From Micromonospora tulbaghiae (GTDB lineage Bacteria > Actinomycetota > Actinomycetes > Mycobacteriales > Micromonosporaceae), in NCBI RefSeq assembly GCF_900091605.1, contig NZ_FMCQ01000003.1:588771-652770 (forward strand): a stretch of DNA of 64,000 nucleotides, given 5' to 3'. Numbering within the stretch: the stretch's first letter is position 1; each line of letters begins with the position of its first letter. Positions 46,861 to 55,175 of this stretch are shown here, in pieces. Below the pieces are notes generated by a model. That model was not told the origin of the DNA, searched no databases, and saw only the letters and a list, made by a program, of their open reading frames with translations. The position numbers and the translations under genes were made by a program.

Positions 46861-48362
46861 GCGCCCTGGTGCCGCTTCCGGTGGTGGTGCCGCTGCTCGG
46901 CGCGGCGCTCACCCTGCTGCTGTCCGGGCGGCCCCGCCTGCAGCGGTGGGTGAGCGTGCTCTGCCTGTCCAGCGTCCTGGTGGTGGCGGCGGTGCTGCTG
47001 GTGCAGGCGTACCGGTTCGGGCCGGTGGTGGTGCAGGTGGGCGGCTGGCCGGCGCCGGTCGGCATCGTGCTGGTGGCGGACCAGCTGGCGGCACTGATGG
47101 TGCTCGTCTCCTCGGCGGTGACGCTGTGTGTGCTGCTCTACTCGATCGGCCAGGGCCGGGGGGAGACCGGGGAGACCGCGCCGGTGAGCATCTTCCACCC
47201 CACGTACCTGGTGCTGACCGCGGGCGTGACGAACGCCTTCCTGGCCGGGGACCTGTTCAACCTCTTCGTCGGTTTCGAGATCCTGCTGGCCGCGAGCTTC
47301 GTGCTGATCACGCTGGGCGGCACCGAGGTGCGGTTGCGGACCGGATCGACGTACGTGGTGGTCAGCATCCTGTCGTCGCTGCTGTTCCTGTCCGCCGTGG
47401 GACTGGTGTACGCGGCCACCGGCACGCTGAACATGGCGCAGCTCGCCGGCCGGCTGGACGCGCTGCCGTCGGGCGTACGCCTGACCCTGCAACTGACGCT
47501 GCTGCTCGCGTTCGGGATCAAGGCGGCGGTGTTCCCGCTGTCGGCGTGGCTGCCGGACAGCTACCCGACCGCCCCCGCCCCGGTGACCGCGGTCTTCGCC
47601 GGCCTGCTCACCAAGGTCGGCGTGTACGCGATCATCCGCACCGAGACGCTGCTGTTCCCCGGCGGGCAGGTCGCCACGCTGCTGATGGTGGTGGCCGGGC
47701 TGACCATGGTGGTCGGCATCCTCGGCGCGGTCGCCCAGTCGGACCTGAAGCGGCTGCTCTCCTTCACGCTCGTGAGCCACATCGGCTACATGATCTTCGG
47801 GGTGGCTCTGAGCAGCGTCGCCGGACTGTCCGGGGCGATCTTCTACGTGGTGCACCACATCACCATCCAGACCACGCTGTTCCTGGTCGCCGGCCTGGTC
47901 GAGGAACGCGCGGGCAGTACCGACCTGCGCCGTATCGGCGGCCTGGCGCGGATCGCCCCGATGCTCGGCGTGCTCTTCTTCGTCCCCGCGATGAACCTGG
48001 CGGGCATCCCGCCGTTCTCCGGGTTCCTCGGCAAGCTCGGCCTGCTCCAGGCCGGCGTGGCAGCAGGCGGCACGCTGCCCGCGGTGCTGGTCGCGGCCGG
48101 CACGCTGACCAGCCTGCTCACGCTCTACGCCGCCTCCCGGGTGTGGAACATCGCGTTCTGGCGGGAGCCCCGGCTGGCCACCGCCACCCCGCCGGCCCGG
48201 CTGCCCGGACTGATGGTCGGGGCGACCACCGCCCTGGTGGCGCTGGGCGTGCTGTTTACGCTGCTGGCCGGTCCGCTGTTCCAGGTCACCGCGGACGCGG
48301 CCACCGACCTGCGTGAGCGCACCCCGTACGTGCGGGCGGTCCTGCCCCGGGACGTGCCGTGA
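46857..48362 (+). CDS. mnhD: Na+/H+ antiporter subunit D (MrpD)
   Basis: A complex-I-like (NuoM/N) ion-translocating subunit of the Mrp complex. The 501 residues form about 14 membrane helices. The channel signatures are present: LFVGFEILLAASFVLITLGG with the essential Glu in helix 5, KAAVFPLSAWLPDSYPTAPA with Lys in helix 7, GLLTKVGVYAIIR in helix 8 and SHIGYMIFGVALSSVAGLSG later. Subunits A and D together are thought to move Na+ and H+. Starts inside the mnhC stop (ATGA) and ends inside the mnhE start (GTGA). Confidence 0.95.
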   Translation: MSALVPLPVVVPLLGAALTLLLSGRPRLQRWVSVLCLSSVLVVAAVLLVQAYRFGPVVVQVGGWPAPVGIVLVADQLAALMVLVSSAVTLCVLLYSIGQGRGETGETAPVSIFHPTYLVLTAGVTNAFLAGDLFNLFVGFEILLAASFVLITLGGTEVRLRTGSTYVVVSILSSLLFLSAVGLVYAATGTLNMAQLAGRLDALPSGVRLTLQLTLLLAFGIKAAVFPLSAWLPDSYPTAPAPVTAVFAGLLTKVGVYAIIRTETLLFPGGQVATLLMVVAGLTMVVGILGAVAQSDLKRLLSFTLVSHIGYMIFGVALSSVAGLSGAIFYVVHHITIQTTLFLVAGLVEERAGSTDLRRIGGLARIAPMLGVLFFVPAMNLAGIPPFSGFLGKLGLLQAGVAAGGTLPAVLVAAGTLTSLLTLYAASRVWNIAFWREPRLATATPPARLPGLMVGATTALVALGVLFTLLAGPLFQVTADAATDLRERTPYVRAVLPRDVP

Positions 48363-49009
48363 CCGACGACCTGCCCCCGGGCCGGGGCGCCACCGGGGAG
48401 CCGGAAGGCGTACCCCGGGCCGCGCCCGCACCGGACGCGCCGGCGCCGACAGTCGGCCGGGGCGGGCGGCGCCGCGACCAGGCGCTTGCGCTCGGCTGGC
48501 TGGTCGCCGCCTGGCTGCTGCTGTGGGGCGACGTGTCAGTGGGCAACCTGATCGCCGGGCTGGTGGTCGGCGTGGCCGTGCTGCTGTTCTTCCCGCTGCC
48601 GCCGGTCACCTTCGGCGGCCGGTTCCGCCCCCGCGAGCTACTGGTGTTCCTGGTCACCTTCATCGCGGAGCTGGTCAGCGCCAGCCTGCACGTCGCCGCC
48701 GTGGCGCTGCGCTTCGGCTACCGCCCGCGCGGCGCGATCATCGCGGTGCCGCTGCGCGTGCGCACCGATCTCAACCTGGCGCTCACCGCCGAGGTGATCT
48801 CGCTGGTGCCGGGCACCCTGATCCTCGACGTCGACCGGGCCCGGGGCGTGCTCTACGTGCATGTGCTCGACGTGCGCGGCCCCGAGGACGTGAGCGGCAG
48901 CCGGGAGCGCGTGCTCGCCGTCGAACGGCGCATCGTCCGCGCCATCGGATCTCCCGCCGAGGTACACCGGCTCGACCTCGAACCCGTCGAACGGAGGAAC
49001 CATCAGTGA
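48359..49009 (+). CDS. mnhE: Na+/H+ antiporter subunit E (MrpE)
   Basis: A 216-residue subunit of the Mrp antiporter. After a ~35-residue Pro/Ala-rich cytoplasmic start come two membrane helices (LALGWLVAAWLLLWGDVSVG then NLIAGLVVGVAVLLFFPLPP). The MnhE domain continues with LVFLVTFIAELVSASLHVAA, LRVRTDLNLALTAEVISLVPGTLILDVDR and the C-terminal YVHVLDVRG. Needed for complex assembly in studied systems. Overlaps both neighbours by four bases. Confidence 0.94.
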   Translation: MTDDLPPGRGATGEPEGVPRAAPAPDAPAPTVGRGGRRRDQALALGWLVAAWLLLWGDVSVGNLIAGLVVGVAVLLFFPLPPVTFGGRFRPRELLVFLVTFIAELVSASLHVAAVALRFGYRPRGAIIAVPLRVRTDLNLALTAEVISLVPGTLILDVDRARGVLYVHVLDVRGPEDVSGSRERVLAVERRIVRAIGSPAEVHRLDLEPVERRNHQ

Positions 49010-49269
49010 CTGCCCTGCTCGCCGTCGCGCTCACGGTGCTGCTCTCGGCCACCGCGCTGCTCGCCCTGGCCCGCATCTACCGCGGCCCGTCCCTGCTCGA
49101 CCGGGTCGTCGCGGCCGACCTGCTGCTGACGGCGATGCTCGCCGCGGTGGGGGCGGAGGCCGCTGTCAACCGGCACGCCACCACGCTGCCCGTGCTGGTG
49201 GTGCTCTCCCTGCTCGGCTTCATCGGGTCGGTGTCGCTGGTGCGCTTCGCGGTCCGGGCCGAAGCGTGA
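49006..49269 (+). CDS. mnhF: Na+/H+ antiporter subunit F (MrpF)
   Basis: An 87-residue, three-helix subunit. The signature RIYRGPSLLDRVVAADLLLT joins the first and second helices, and TLPVLVVLSLLGFIGSVSLVRF forms the third. MrpF has been linked to bile-acid or cation efflux by itself in Bacillus, but in this operon it is a structural subunit. Coupled to mnhE and mnhG by GTGA overlaps. Confidence 0.95.
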   Translation: MTALLAVALTVLLSATALLALARIYRGPSLLDRVVAADLLLTAMLAAVGAEAAVNRHATTLPVLVVLSLLGFIGSVSLVRFAVRAEA

Positions 49270-49601
49270 GCGCGGGCACCGTGGCGGACTGGGCGGGCGG
49301 GTTCCTGCTGCTGGCCGGGGCGGCGCTCGGCCTGGTCGCCGGCATCGGGCTGGTGCGCTTCCCGGACGTGCTGGATCGGATGCACACGGCCACCAAGCCG
49401 CAGGTGCTCGGCGTCCTGCTGCTCCTGGCCGGGCTGGCGTTGCGCCTGCGTACCCCCTCGGACCTGGGCATGCTGGTTCTGGTGGCGATCTTCCAGCTCT
49501 CCACCGCGCCGGTCGCCGCGCAGATGATCGGCCGGGCCGCCTACCGGTCCGGGCGGGTCGACCGGACGCTGCTGGACGTGGACGAGCTGGCCGGGCGCTG
49601 A
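49266..49601 (+). CDS. mnhG: Na+/H+ antiporter subunit G (MrpG)
   Basis: The last Mrp subunit, 111 residues. Three hydrophobic helices include GGFLLLAGAALGLVAGIGL-like sequence, RFPDVLDRMHTATKPQVLGVLLLLAG (diagnostic FPDxxxRxHAxTK block) and LVLVAIFQLSTAPVAAQMI. The operon order AB-C-D-E-F-G is complete, so a working antiporter for Na+ and pH homeostasis is expected. GTG start overlaps the mnhF stop. Confidence 0.95.
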   Translation: MSAGTVADWAGGFLLLAGAALGLVAGIGLVRFPDVLDRMHTATKPQVLGVLLLLAGLALRLRTPSDLGMLVLVAIFQLSTAPVAAQMIGRAAYRSGRVDRTLLDVDELAGR

Positions 49602-49656
49602 ACCGGACGTGGGGGAGGGTTCCCGGCACCCCCAGCGGACGTCCAGCCGGGACCGA

Positions 49657-49662
49657 TAAAAT
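49657..49662 (+). promoter_or_regulatory. -10 box (TAAAAT) of a leaderless leader ORF
   Basis: TAAAAT, one base from consensus and strikingly AT-rich for the region, ends 7 bases before the ATG at 49670. No good -35 is visible. Confidence 0.6.
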
Positions 49663-49669
49663 GGTCCGC

Positions 49670-49771
49670 ATGATCGACTCTCCTGCCCCGGAGGGCAGCA
49701 GTAGCCGGCCGGGTAATACCCGGCGAATTCCCTCCCCGACGACCCCGGGAGCCCTGAACCTCCCGTGTTGA
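49670..49771 (+). CDS. Proline-rich 33-residue leader peptide overlapping the CNNM/CorC gene
   Basis: An ATG at 49670, seven bases after TAAAAT, opens a 33-codon frame that stops at 49769-49771, overlapping the GTG of the transporter gene (49765) by seven bases. The product has seven prolines (positions 5, 7, 14, 21, 23, 26, 32), an acidic start (MIDSPAPEG) and a basic middle (RPGNTRR). Proline-rich leader peptides sense low Mg2+ through ribosome stalling or premature release upstream of mgtA, corA and mycobacterial Mg2+ genes. A similar role here is inference from composition, position and the transporter family. It could also be a chance frame. Confidence 0.45.
   Translation: MIDSPAPEGSSSRPGNTRRIPSPTTPGALNLPC
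49683..49764 (+). promoter_or_regulatory. Mutually exclusive hairpins in the CNNM/CorC leader
   Basis: CTGCCC (49683-49688) pairs with GGGCAG (49693-49698); GCCGGGT (49708-49714) pairs with ACCCGGC (49718-49724). GGGAG (49747-49751) can pair either with CTCCC at 49732-49736 or with CTCCC at 49760-49764, which abuts the GTG start. Such competing pairs are the layout expected for translation-controlled attenuation or ribosome-site masking. Confidence 0.4.
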
Positions 49772-51120
49772 TCCTCGTCGGTCTCCTTCTCATCACCGTC
49801 CTCACCGCCGCCACCGGTTACTTCGTGGCCCAGGAGTTCGGTTACGTCGCCGTGGACCGGGGCAAGCTCAAGCAGCTCGCCGACGGTGGCGACCGTGCCG
49901 CGGCCCGGGCTCTGGAGGTGACCGGGCGGCTCTCGTTCATGCTGTCCGGCGCGCAGCTCGGCATCACCGTGACCGCCCTGCTCGTCGGTTACGTCGCCGA
50001 GCCGTTCCTGGGCGCCGGGCTGGCCGACCTGCTCGGCCTCACCGGGATCTCCAGCACGGTGGCGTTGCCGCTGTCGGTGGCGCTCGCCCTGATCATCGCC
50101 ACAGTGGTGCAGATGGTCCTGGGTGAGCTGGCCCCGAAGAACCTGGCCATCGCGCGAGCCGAACCGCTGGCCCGGGCGCTGTCCCGGTCCACCCTGATCT
50201 ACCTGAAGATCGCCGGTCCGCTGATCACGCTCTTCGACCGGGCCGCCGTACGGCTGCTCCGCCGCATCGGCATCGAGCCGATCGAGGAGCTGCCCAGCGG
50301 CGCCACCCCGCAGGACCTGGAACAGATCATCGCCGAGTCCCGGGAGGAGGGGCACCTCGACGCCGAGATGTCCGACCTGCTGGACCGGGGCCTCGACTTC
50401 CGCGGACTGACCGCCGGCGAGGCGATGGTGCCCCGGGTCGACGTGCACACCGTCCGGGCCGACGAGCCGGTCAGCCGGATCGTCGAGCTGCTGGACACCG
50501 GCCACTCCCGGTTCCCGGTGAGCGGCGCCGAGGGCGTCGACGACCTGATCGGCGTGGTCGGCATCGCCGACGTGCTCGGGGTGCCCCCGGCGCAGCGCGC
50601 GACCACCCGGGTCGACGCGGTGGCCGTACCCCCGTTGCTGGTGCCCGAGACGCTGCCGCTGCCGACGGTGCTGGACCGCCTGCGGTCCGGGCACCGGCAG
50701 CTCGCCTGCGTGGTCGACGAGTACGGCGGCTTCGCCGGTGTGATCACGCTGGAGGACCTGGCCGAGGAGCTGGTCGGGCCGATCCGCGACGAGGACGACC
50801 CGCCGGACCGCGCCGCGGCGCGGCAGGAGGACGGCTCCTGGGTGGTCCCGGCGCGCTGGCGCATCGACGAGGTCGCCGACAGCACCGGCATCGAGCTGCC
50901 CGAGGCGCCCGAGTACGACACGCTCTCCGGTCTGGTCATGCGGGAGTTGGGCCGGGTGCCCGAGGTCGGTGACCTGCTGGAGATCCCCGTCGCCACGGAC
51001 GGCGACGGGCCGGCGTCCGGCCCGCGGGTGCTGGTCGAGGTGCTTGCGGTGGACCGGCACGTGGCCGACTCGGTGCGGCTGCGGCCTACCGCCGACGTGT
51101 CCGGGGAGGGCGCCGCATGA
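49765..51120 (+). CDS. CNNM/CorC-type membrane protein (DUF21-CBS-CorC_HlyC), first of two
   Basis: A 451-residue hemolysin-family protein. The N-terminal DUF21 (CNNM) domain (~1-190) has three to four membrane segments and the motifs GYFVAQEFGYVAVDR, LSFMLSGAQLGITVTALLVGYVAEP and LGELAPKNLAIARAE. Two CBS repeats follow (~205-335; GEAMVPRVDVHTVRADEPVS and DEYGGFAGVITLEDLAEELV), then the CorC_HlyC domain (~345-430). Family members transport or control Mg2+ (efflux in CorC and archaeal CNNM structures). The GTG at 49765 starts the first helix. The next gene overlaps its stop by four bases, and a leader ORF overlaps its start. Confidence 0.92.
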   Translation: MLILVGLLLITVLTAATGYFVAQEFGYVAVDRGKLKQLADGGDRAAARALEVTGRLSFMLSGAQLGITVTALLVGYVAEPFLGAGLADLLGLTGISSTVALPLSVALALIIATVVQMVLGELAPKNLAIARAEPLARALSRSTLIYLKIAGPLITLFDRAAVRLLRRIGIEPIEELPSGATPQDLEQIIAESREEGHLDAEMSDLLDRGLDFRGLTAGEAMVPRVDVHTVRADEPVSRIVELLDTGHSRFPVSGAEGVDDLIGVVGIADVLGVPPAQRATTRVDAVAVPPLLVPETLPLPTVLDRLRSGHRQLACVVDEYGGFAGVITLEDLAEELVGPIRDEDDPPDRAAARQEDGSWVVPARWRIDEVADSTGIELPEAPEYDTLSGLVMRELGRVPEVGDLLEIPVATDGDGPASGPRVLVEVLAVDRHVADSVRLRPTADVSGEGAA

Positions 51121-52181
51121 GCCCCGGGTTCGCGTTGCTCTTCTCCGTGGTGCTGCTGGCGCTCAACGGGTTCTTCGTGGCCGCCGAGTTCGCGCTCGTG
51201 GCGGCCAAGCGGTACCGGCTGGAACAGTCGGCCGCGAGTGGCGGCCGGGCGGCCCGCGCGGCGCTCGACGGCGTCCGCGAGCTGAGCCTCATGCTGGCCG
51301 GCGCGCAGCTCGGCATCACGCTGTGCACGCTGGGTCTGGGCGCGCTGGCCGAGCCGGCCATCGAGCACCTGCTCAGCCCGCTGCTGCACGCGGTCGGCCT
51401 GCCCGCCGCGGCCAGTCACGTGGTCGCGCTGGTGTTCGCGCTGTCCCTGGTGACGTTCCTGCACCTGGTGGTGGGCGAGATGGCCCCGAAGTCCTGGGCG
51501 ATCACCGACGCGGAGCGTTCGGCGATCCTGCTGGCGCTGCCGTTCCGGGCCTTCGCCCGGATCGTCCGGCCGGTGCTGTCCGTGCTCAACGGGCTCGCGA
51601 ACGCGATGCTGCGCCTGTTCGGGGTGCAGCAGCAGGACCAGCTGGCCCAGGTGCACGGCCCGGACGAGCTGCGCATCCTGCTGGAGCAGTCCCGGGAACA
51701 CGGGCTGCTCGGCGCCGAGCAGCACCAGTTGCTCAGCAGCATGCTGGAGCTCCAGGGCACCACCGTCGCCCAGGTGATGGAGCCGTTCGACCGGATCGTC
51801 ACGGTGGGCCGGGGCGAGACCGCCGAGCGGATCGAGCACGTCTCCCGCGACAGCGGCCGATCCCGGCTGGCGGTGGTCGACACCGGCGGCGAGGTGTGCG
51901 GCCTGGTGCACGTACGTGAGGCGGTGCGCGCCGTCACCACCGGCCGCCCGGCGACCGCTGAGGAGCTGATGACCAACGCCTTCACATTGCCGGCCGAGGC
52001 GTCGGTGACCGAGGCGGTGGCCGCCATGCGGGCGCAGCAGGCGCAGCTCGCGCTGGTGAGCAACGGCGGCGGGCCGACCCGGCCGATCGGGTTCGTCGCG
52101 CTGGAGGACCTCCTGGAGGAGGTCATCGGCGAGTTCGACGACGAGACCGACCCGGTGCCGCGAGGCCGCCGGATGCGCTGA
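51117..52181 (+). CDS. CNNM/CorC-type membrane protein, second of two
   Basis: A 354-residue relative of the preceding protein. The DUF21 domain shows NGFFVAAEFALVAAKRYRLE, LSLMLAGAQLGITLCTLGLGALAEP and VVGEMAPKSWAITDAE, so it is the second type of the pair commonly found side by side in actinobacteria. Two CBS repeats follow (TTVAQVMEPFDRIVTV, and RPIGFVALEDLLEEVIGEF). The C-terminal CorC_HlyC domain is missing, and the protein ends shortly after the second CBS. The two probably form one Mg2+-handling unit, perhaps a heterodimer. Starts inside the upstream stop (ATGA). Confidence 0.9.
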   Translation: MSPGFALLFSVVLLALNGFFVAAEFALVAAKRYRLEQSAASGGRAARAALDGVRELSLMLAGAQLGITLCTLGLGALAEPAIEHLLSPLLHAVGLPAAASHVVALVFALSLVTFLHLVVGEMAPKSWAITDAERSAILLALPFRAFARIVRPVLSVLNGLANAMLRLFGVQQQDQLAQVHGPDELRILLEQSREHGLLGAEQHQLLSSMLELQGTTVAQVMEPFDRIVTVGRGETAERIEHVSRDSGRSRLAVVDTGGEVCGLVHVREAVRAVTTGRPATAEELMTNAFTLPAEASVTEAVAAMRAQQAQLALVSNGGGPTRPIGFVALEDLLEEVIGEFDDETDPVPRGRRMR

Positions 52182-52195
52182 CCGTCATGATCCAT

Positions 52196-52235
52196 GCCGG
52201 CCCGGCGAGGTGGGACACCACCTCGCCGGGCCGGC
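52196..52235 (+). terminator. Strong terminator after the CNNM pair
   Basis: A perfect 18-bp stem (52196-52213 with 52218-52235) with a GACA loop, 15 bases past the stop codon. It is the most stable terminator-like hairpin I found in the window. Confidence 0.9.
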
Positions 52236-52287
52236 GTCCGTTCCGGCCGGGCGGGCATGGCCGGGCGGGCAGCGGGAAAGCCCCGGC

Positions 52288-53217
52288 ATGCGGTTGACCG
52301 GCGTGTCGCGGGACTCGGCCTGGACCGGGCTCTCGGTGAGCACCACGGTGCCCAACCCGAGCACCCGTCCGGGCCTGCGCCTGCCGGGCCGGGTGACGCT
52401 GAGCGCCGGCGGCTCGGACGTGCCGGTCCGGCACATCCGGCTGGGGCTGGTGACCCAGGTCGAACCGGAGGACCCGGAGGCACCGCGCCGCCTGGTGCAG
52501 TTCCGGACGTGGACGATCGCGGGACGGTTCGTGGTGCCGGCCGGGCGCCGGCGCGCAGTGGACTTCGCCGTGCCGCTGCCGTGGGAGTCGCCGGTGACCA
52601 CGTACGGCGGGGTGCCGTTGCTGAGCCTGCGTACCGGGCTGCGCACCGAGGTGTCGGTGGACCCGGAGGTGGACCAGGGCGCGATGGTGCCGGTGCTGAT
52701 CCATCCGCTGCCCACCCAGGAGCACGTGCTCGCCGCGCTGGACACGCTCGGCTTCGCGATCCGGCAGGCGGGGCTGCGCGAGGGACGGCTGCCGGGGGTG
52801 GAGCAGACGTTGCCGTTCCAGCAGTGGTACGGGTTCTGGGCCGCGCCGCTCTACGCCGGCCCGATGACCGAACTCGAAGTGATCATGCTGACCGACTCGG
52901 CCGGCATGGAGGTGCTGCTCTGGGTGGACCGGCGGCTCTCCCTGGCCGGGATCACCCATCAGAGCATCAGCCGGTTCCGGGTCTGGCACGCCGGGGCCGA
53001 CCAGCGGGACTGGGTGGCCACAGTGGACGGCTGGCTGCGGCACACCATCGACAGGCACGCGGCCGCCGCCGCGCACGCCGACTGGTCGGCCACGATCCGC
53101 GAGTCGGCGCACGTCAGCCGCCGCCCCGACCGGCCCGTCGCGCCCGGCTACGGGCTCGGTGGGACGGCCGGCGGCGCGGGCATCGGCGGTGGGGGCGGAG
53201 GCGGCGACGGCACCTGA
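52288..53217 (+). CDS. Sporulation control protein Spo0M family
   Basis: A 309-residue protein of the Spo0M (arrestin-like) family. Two beta-sandwich halves are visible: an N-terminal half with GRVTLSAGGSDVPVRHIRLGL, AGRFVVPAGRRRAVDFAVPLPWESPVT, and a second with LEVIMLTDSAGMEVLLWVDRR. FVVPAG-x-FAVPLPWE is the family hallmark. In Bacillus, Spo0M affects sporulation control and division; the actinobacterial role is unproved. A Gly-rich tail (GTAGGAGIGGGGGGG) ends the protein. ATG 52288 is the first in frame after the terminator, with a weak ribosome site. Convergent with the LysE gene 13 bases on. Confidence 0.85.
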   Translation: MRLTGVSRDSAWTGLSVSTTVPNPSTRPGLRLPGRVTLSAGGSDVPVRHIRLGLVTQVEPEDPEAPRRLVQFRTWTIAGRFVVPAGRRRAVDFAVPLPWESPVTTYGGVPLLSLRTGLRTEVSVDPEVDQGAMVPVLIHPLPTQEHVLAALDTLGFAIRQAGLREGRLPGVEQTLPFQQWYGFWAAPLYAGPMTELEVIMLTDSAGMEVLLWVDRRLSLAGITHQSISRFRVWHAGADQRDWVATVDGWLRHTIDRHAAAAAHADWSATIRESAHVSRRPDRPVAPGYGLGGTAGGAGIGGGGGGGDGT

Positions 53218-53230
53218 CCGGCGCCGCCCG

Positions 53231-53893
53231 TCAGCCGGCGGCGAGCTTGAGGCTGAAGCCGAGGAACAGCACCGCGACCGCTGTGGTGCCGCTCGCGGCG
53301 AGCCGGCGGCGCTGCCGGAACTGGGCCGCCAGGTACGTGCCGGTGAAGATCAGCACGGTCAGGTAGATCGCGCTGGCGACCTGTGCGATCAGCCCGAGCA
53401 GCAGGAACGACAGCGCCGGCCACGCGTACCCGGGGTCGACGAACTGGATGAAGAACGAGACGAAGAACAGGATCGCCTTCGGGTTGAGCAGGCTGATCAC
53501 CAGCGCCCGGCGGAACGGCTCCCGCTGCCCCGCCGGCTCGACCTCGTCGATCAGGCGTGGCGTGGCCGGGTCGTTGCGGTCGCGCCAGCGCCGCCACGCG
53601 CCGCGCAGCATGGCCAGCCCCAGATACCCGAGGTACGCCGCGCCGGCGTACTTGATCACCAGGTAGAGCGGCGGGTACGCCTGGAGCAGCGAGGCCACCC
53701 CGGCGGCGGACAGGACCATCAGCACCGCGTCGCCGACGAACACCCCGGCCGCGGCCCGGTAGCCGGTGGCCACGCCCCGGCGGGCGGCGGTGGCGAGCAC
53801 GAAGAGCGAGTTCGGGCCGGGCAGCAGCACGATCGCCACGGTGCCCAGCACGTACGTCCAGATGTCGGTGATCCCCAGCACGCCGGACATCAT
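53231..53893 (-). CDS. LysE/RhtB family amino-acid exporter
   Basis: A 220-residue, six-helix exporter of the LysE/RhtB family. The N-terminal motif VAIVLLPGPNSLFVLATAARRG (family signature GPN-x8-RG) and AGVFVGDAVLMVLSAAGVASLL are clear; NPKAILFFVSFFIQFVDPGY follows. The similarity is closest to LeuE-type homologues, and the substrate is probably an amino acid, but which is unknown. The ATG at 53893 overlaps the upstream PNPOx-GNAT stop (ATGA), so the two are coupled; a second ATG at 53890 is alternative. Export of a modified amine is one way to link them, but that is conjecture. Confidence 0.88.
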   Translation of the reverse strand: MMSGVLGITDIWTYVLGTVAIVLLPGPNSLFVLATAARRGVATGYRAAAGVFVGDAVLMVLSAAGVASLLQAYPPLYLVIKYAGAAYLGYLGLAMLRGAWRRWRDRNDPATPRLIDEVEPAGQREPFRRALVISLLNPKAILFFVSFFIQFVDPGYAWPALSFLLLGLIAQVASAIYLTVLIFTGTYLAAQFRQRRRLAASGTTAVAVLFLGFSLKLAAG

Positions 53894-55137
53894 GACGCCG
53901 CGGCCGCCGTCGGGCGAAGCCTTTCCCGCAGGCTGACCTGTGCCTTCGGCCACTCCTGCGCCAGCATGGAGTACTGCACGGTGTCCCGCCAGGAGCCGTC
54001 GGCGCGCTGCTTGTGCTGCCGCAGCACGCCCTCCCGGCTCGCGCCGAGCCGTTCGATCGCCCGCTGCGAGCGTTCGTTGCGGATGTCGGTGTGCCAGACC
54101 ACGCGGACCGCGTCCAGGCCGTCGAAGGCCCGGCCCAGCAGCAGCAGCTTCGCCTCGGTGTTGACGCCGGTACGCCACCATGGGCGGCCCAGCCAGGTGT
54201 AGCCGATCGCCAGCGACCGGCGGACCGGGTCGATCTCGTAGTAGGAGGTCGTGCCGATCACCGCGCCGGTGACCGCGCAGCGCTGCGCCCAGCACACCTG
54301 CTCGCCGCGCTCCTGCGCCTCCAGGTAGCCGCTGATCACCCGGCGCATCTCGGCGGCGTCGGCGGGCTGCGTGCCGCCCAGGTGCCGCCACACCTCCTCG
54401 TCGGCGGTGGCGGCGTACAGCTCGTCGGCGTGGGCGAGGTCGAGCGGCTCCAGCACGACGTGCTCGCCGCGCAGCACCGCCGGCTCGTGCCACGGCGAGC
54501 GGGCCGCCCGCAGGTACGCGGGCACCGGCGCGGCCACCCCGGGCGCCGGTTCGGGGCGGCCCGGGGTGAGCCGCAGCGGCACCACACCGGCCCAGTACGG
54601 CAGCGCCTCGTCGGCCGGCTCGTCGTTCACCCCGCCGGTGCGCATTCGTACCGACACCTCGCGCAGCGGCAGCGCCAGCACGGCCGTCTCGGCCAGTTCG
54701 CGCCGGTTCGGCGGCCGGCTGTCGGCGGACCGGCCGGCAGCCACCTTCTCCACCAGCGCGGTCATCGCCGCGGCCTTCTCGCCGGGGTCGTCGACCAGCC
54801 GGGCGGTGCCGTGCGCCACCACCGAGCGGTAGTTGGCGCTGTGGTGGAACTGGGAGCGGGCGTAGATCAGCCCGTCGAGGTGGGTCACGGCGACGCAGAC
54901 CGGCAGCCCGGCCTCGCCCCGGGCGGCGAGCAGCGGCCGGCTGCCGGTGGACCCGTGCAGGTAGAGCGTGTCGCCGAGGCGGACGTGCAGCGTCGGCAGG
55001 ACGCGCGGCTCGCCGTCGACGGTGAACGCCAGCGCGCAGTGGTACGCCTCGTCGAGCAGCGCGTGGGCGGTGGCCCGGTCGTAGTGCATCCGGTCGCGGG
55101 CGCGGCTGGCGGTGGTGCGTTCGGTCGGGGGGTACAC
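53890..55137 (-). CDS. Fusion of PNPOx-like flavin/heme-binding domain and GNAT acetyltransferase
   Basis: A 415-residue fusion. Residues ~18-210 match pyridoxamine-5'-phosphate-oxidase-like proteins (LLDEAYHCALAFTVDGEPRVLPTLHVRLGD, LYLHGSTGSRPLL, GLPVCVAVTHLDGLIYARS, FHHSANYRSVVAHGTARLV), a split-barrel fold binding FMN or F420. Residues ~235-395 are a RimJ-type GNAT (LEPLDLAHADELYAATADEEVWRHLGG, ITSYYEIDP-like TTSYYEIDPVRRSLAIGYTWLG, VNTEAKLLLLGRAFDGL). The GTG at 55137 has GGTGGGATG upstream; ATG 55089 is a shorter option. It is divergent from a MocR regulator, whose family depends on PLP, and upstream of the exporter. Confidence 0.86.
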   Translation of the reverse strand: MYPPTERTTASRARDRMHYDRATAHALLDEAYHCALAFTVDGEPRVLPTLHVRLGDTLYLHGSTGSRPLLAARGEAGLPVCVAVTHLDGLIYARSQFHHSANYRSVVAHGTARLVDDPGEKAAAMTALVEKVAAGRSADSRPPNRRELAETAVLALPLREVSVRMRTGGVNDEPADEALPYWAGVVPLRLTPGRPEPAPGVAAPVPAYLRAARSPWHEPAVLRGEHVVLEPLDLAHADELYAATADEEVWRHLGGTQPADAAEMRRVISGYLEAQERGEQVCWAQRCAVTGAVIGTTSYYEIDPVRRSLAIGYTWLGRPWWRTGVNTEAKLLLLGRAFDGLDAVRVVWHTDIRNERSQRAIERLGASREGVLRQHKQRADGSWRDTVQYSMLAQEWPKAQVSLRERLRPTAAAAS

Positions 55138-55166
55138 GTGACATCCCACCTTCGTGCTAGTACAAT
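55138..55166 (+). promoter_or_regulatory. Promoter of the MocR-type gene
   Basis: GTGACA (55138-55143), a 17-base spacer and TACAAT (55161-55166), nine bases before the GTG at 55176. It is the best sigma70 match in the window. The region is shared with the divergent fusion gene, whose start lies one base away, so control of one would affect the other. Confidence 0.75.
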
Positions 55167-55175
55167 CTCCGAACT

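Noticed and set aside
52184..52194. GATCATGACGG on the reverse strand after the CNNM pair, resembling an element arm
   Set aside because: There is no partner arm nearby; a stronger terminator starts two bases on.
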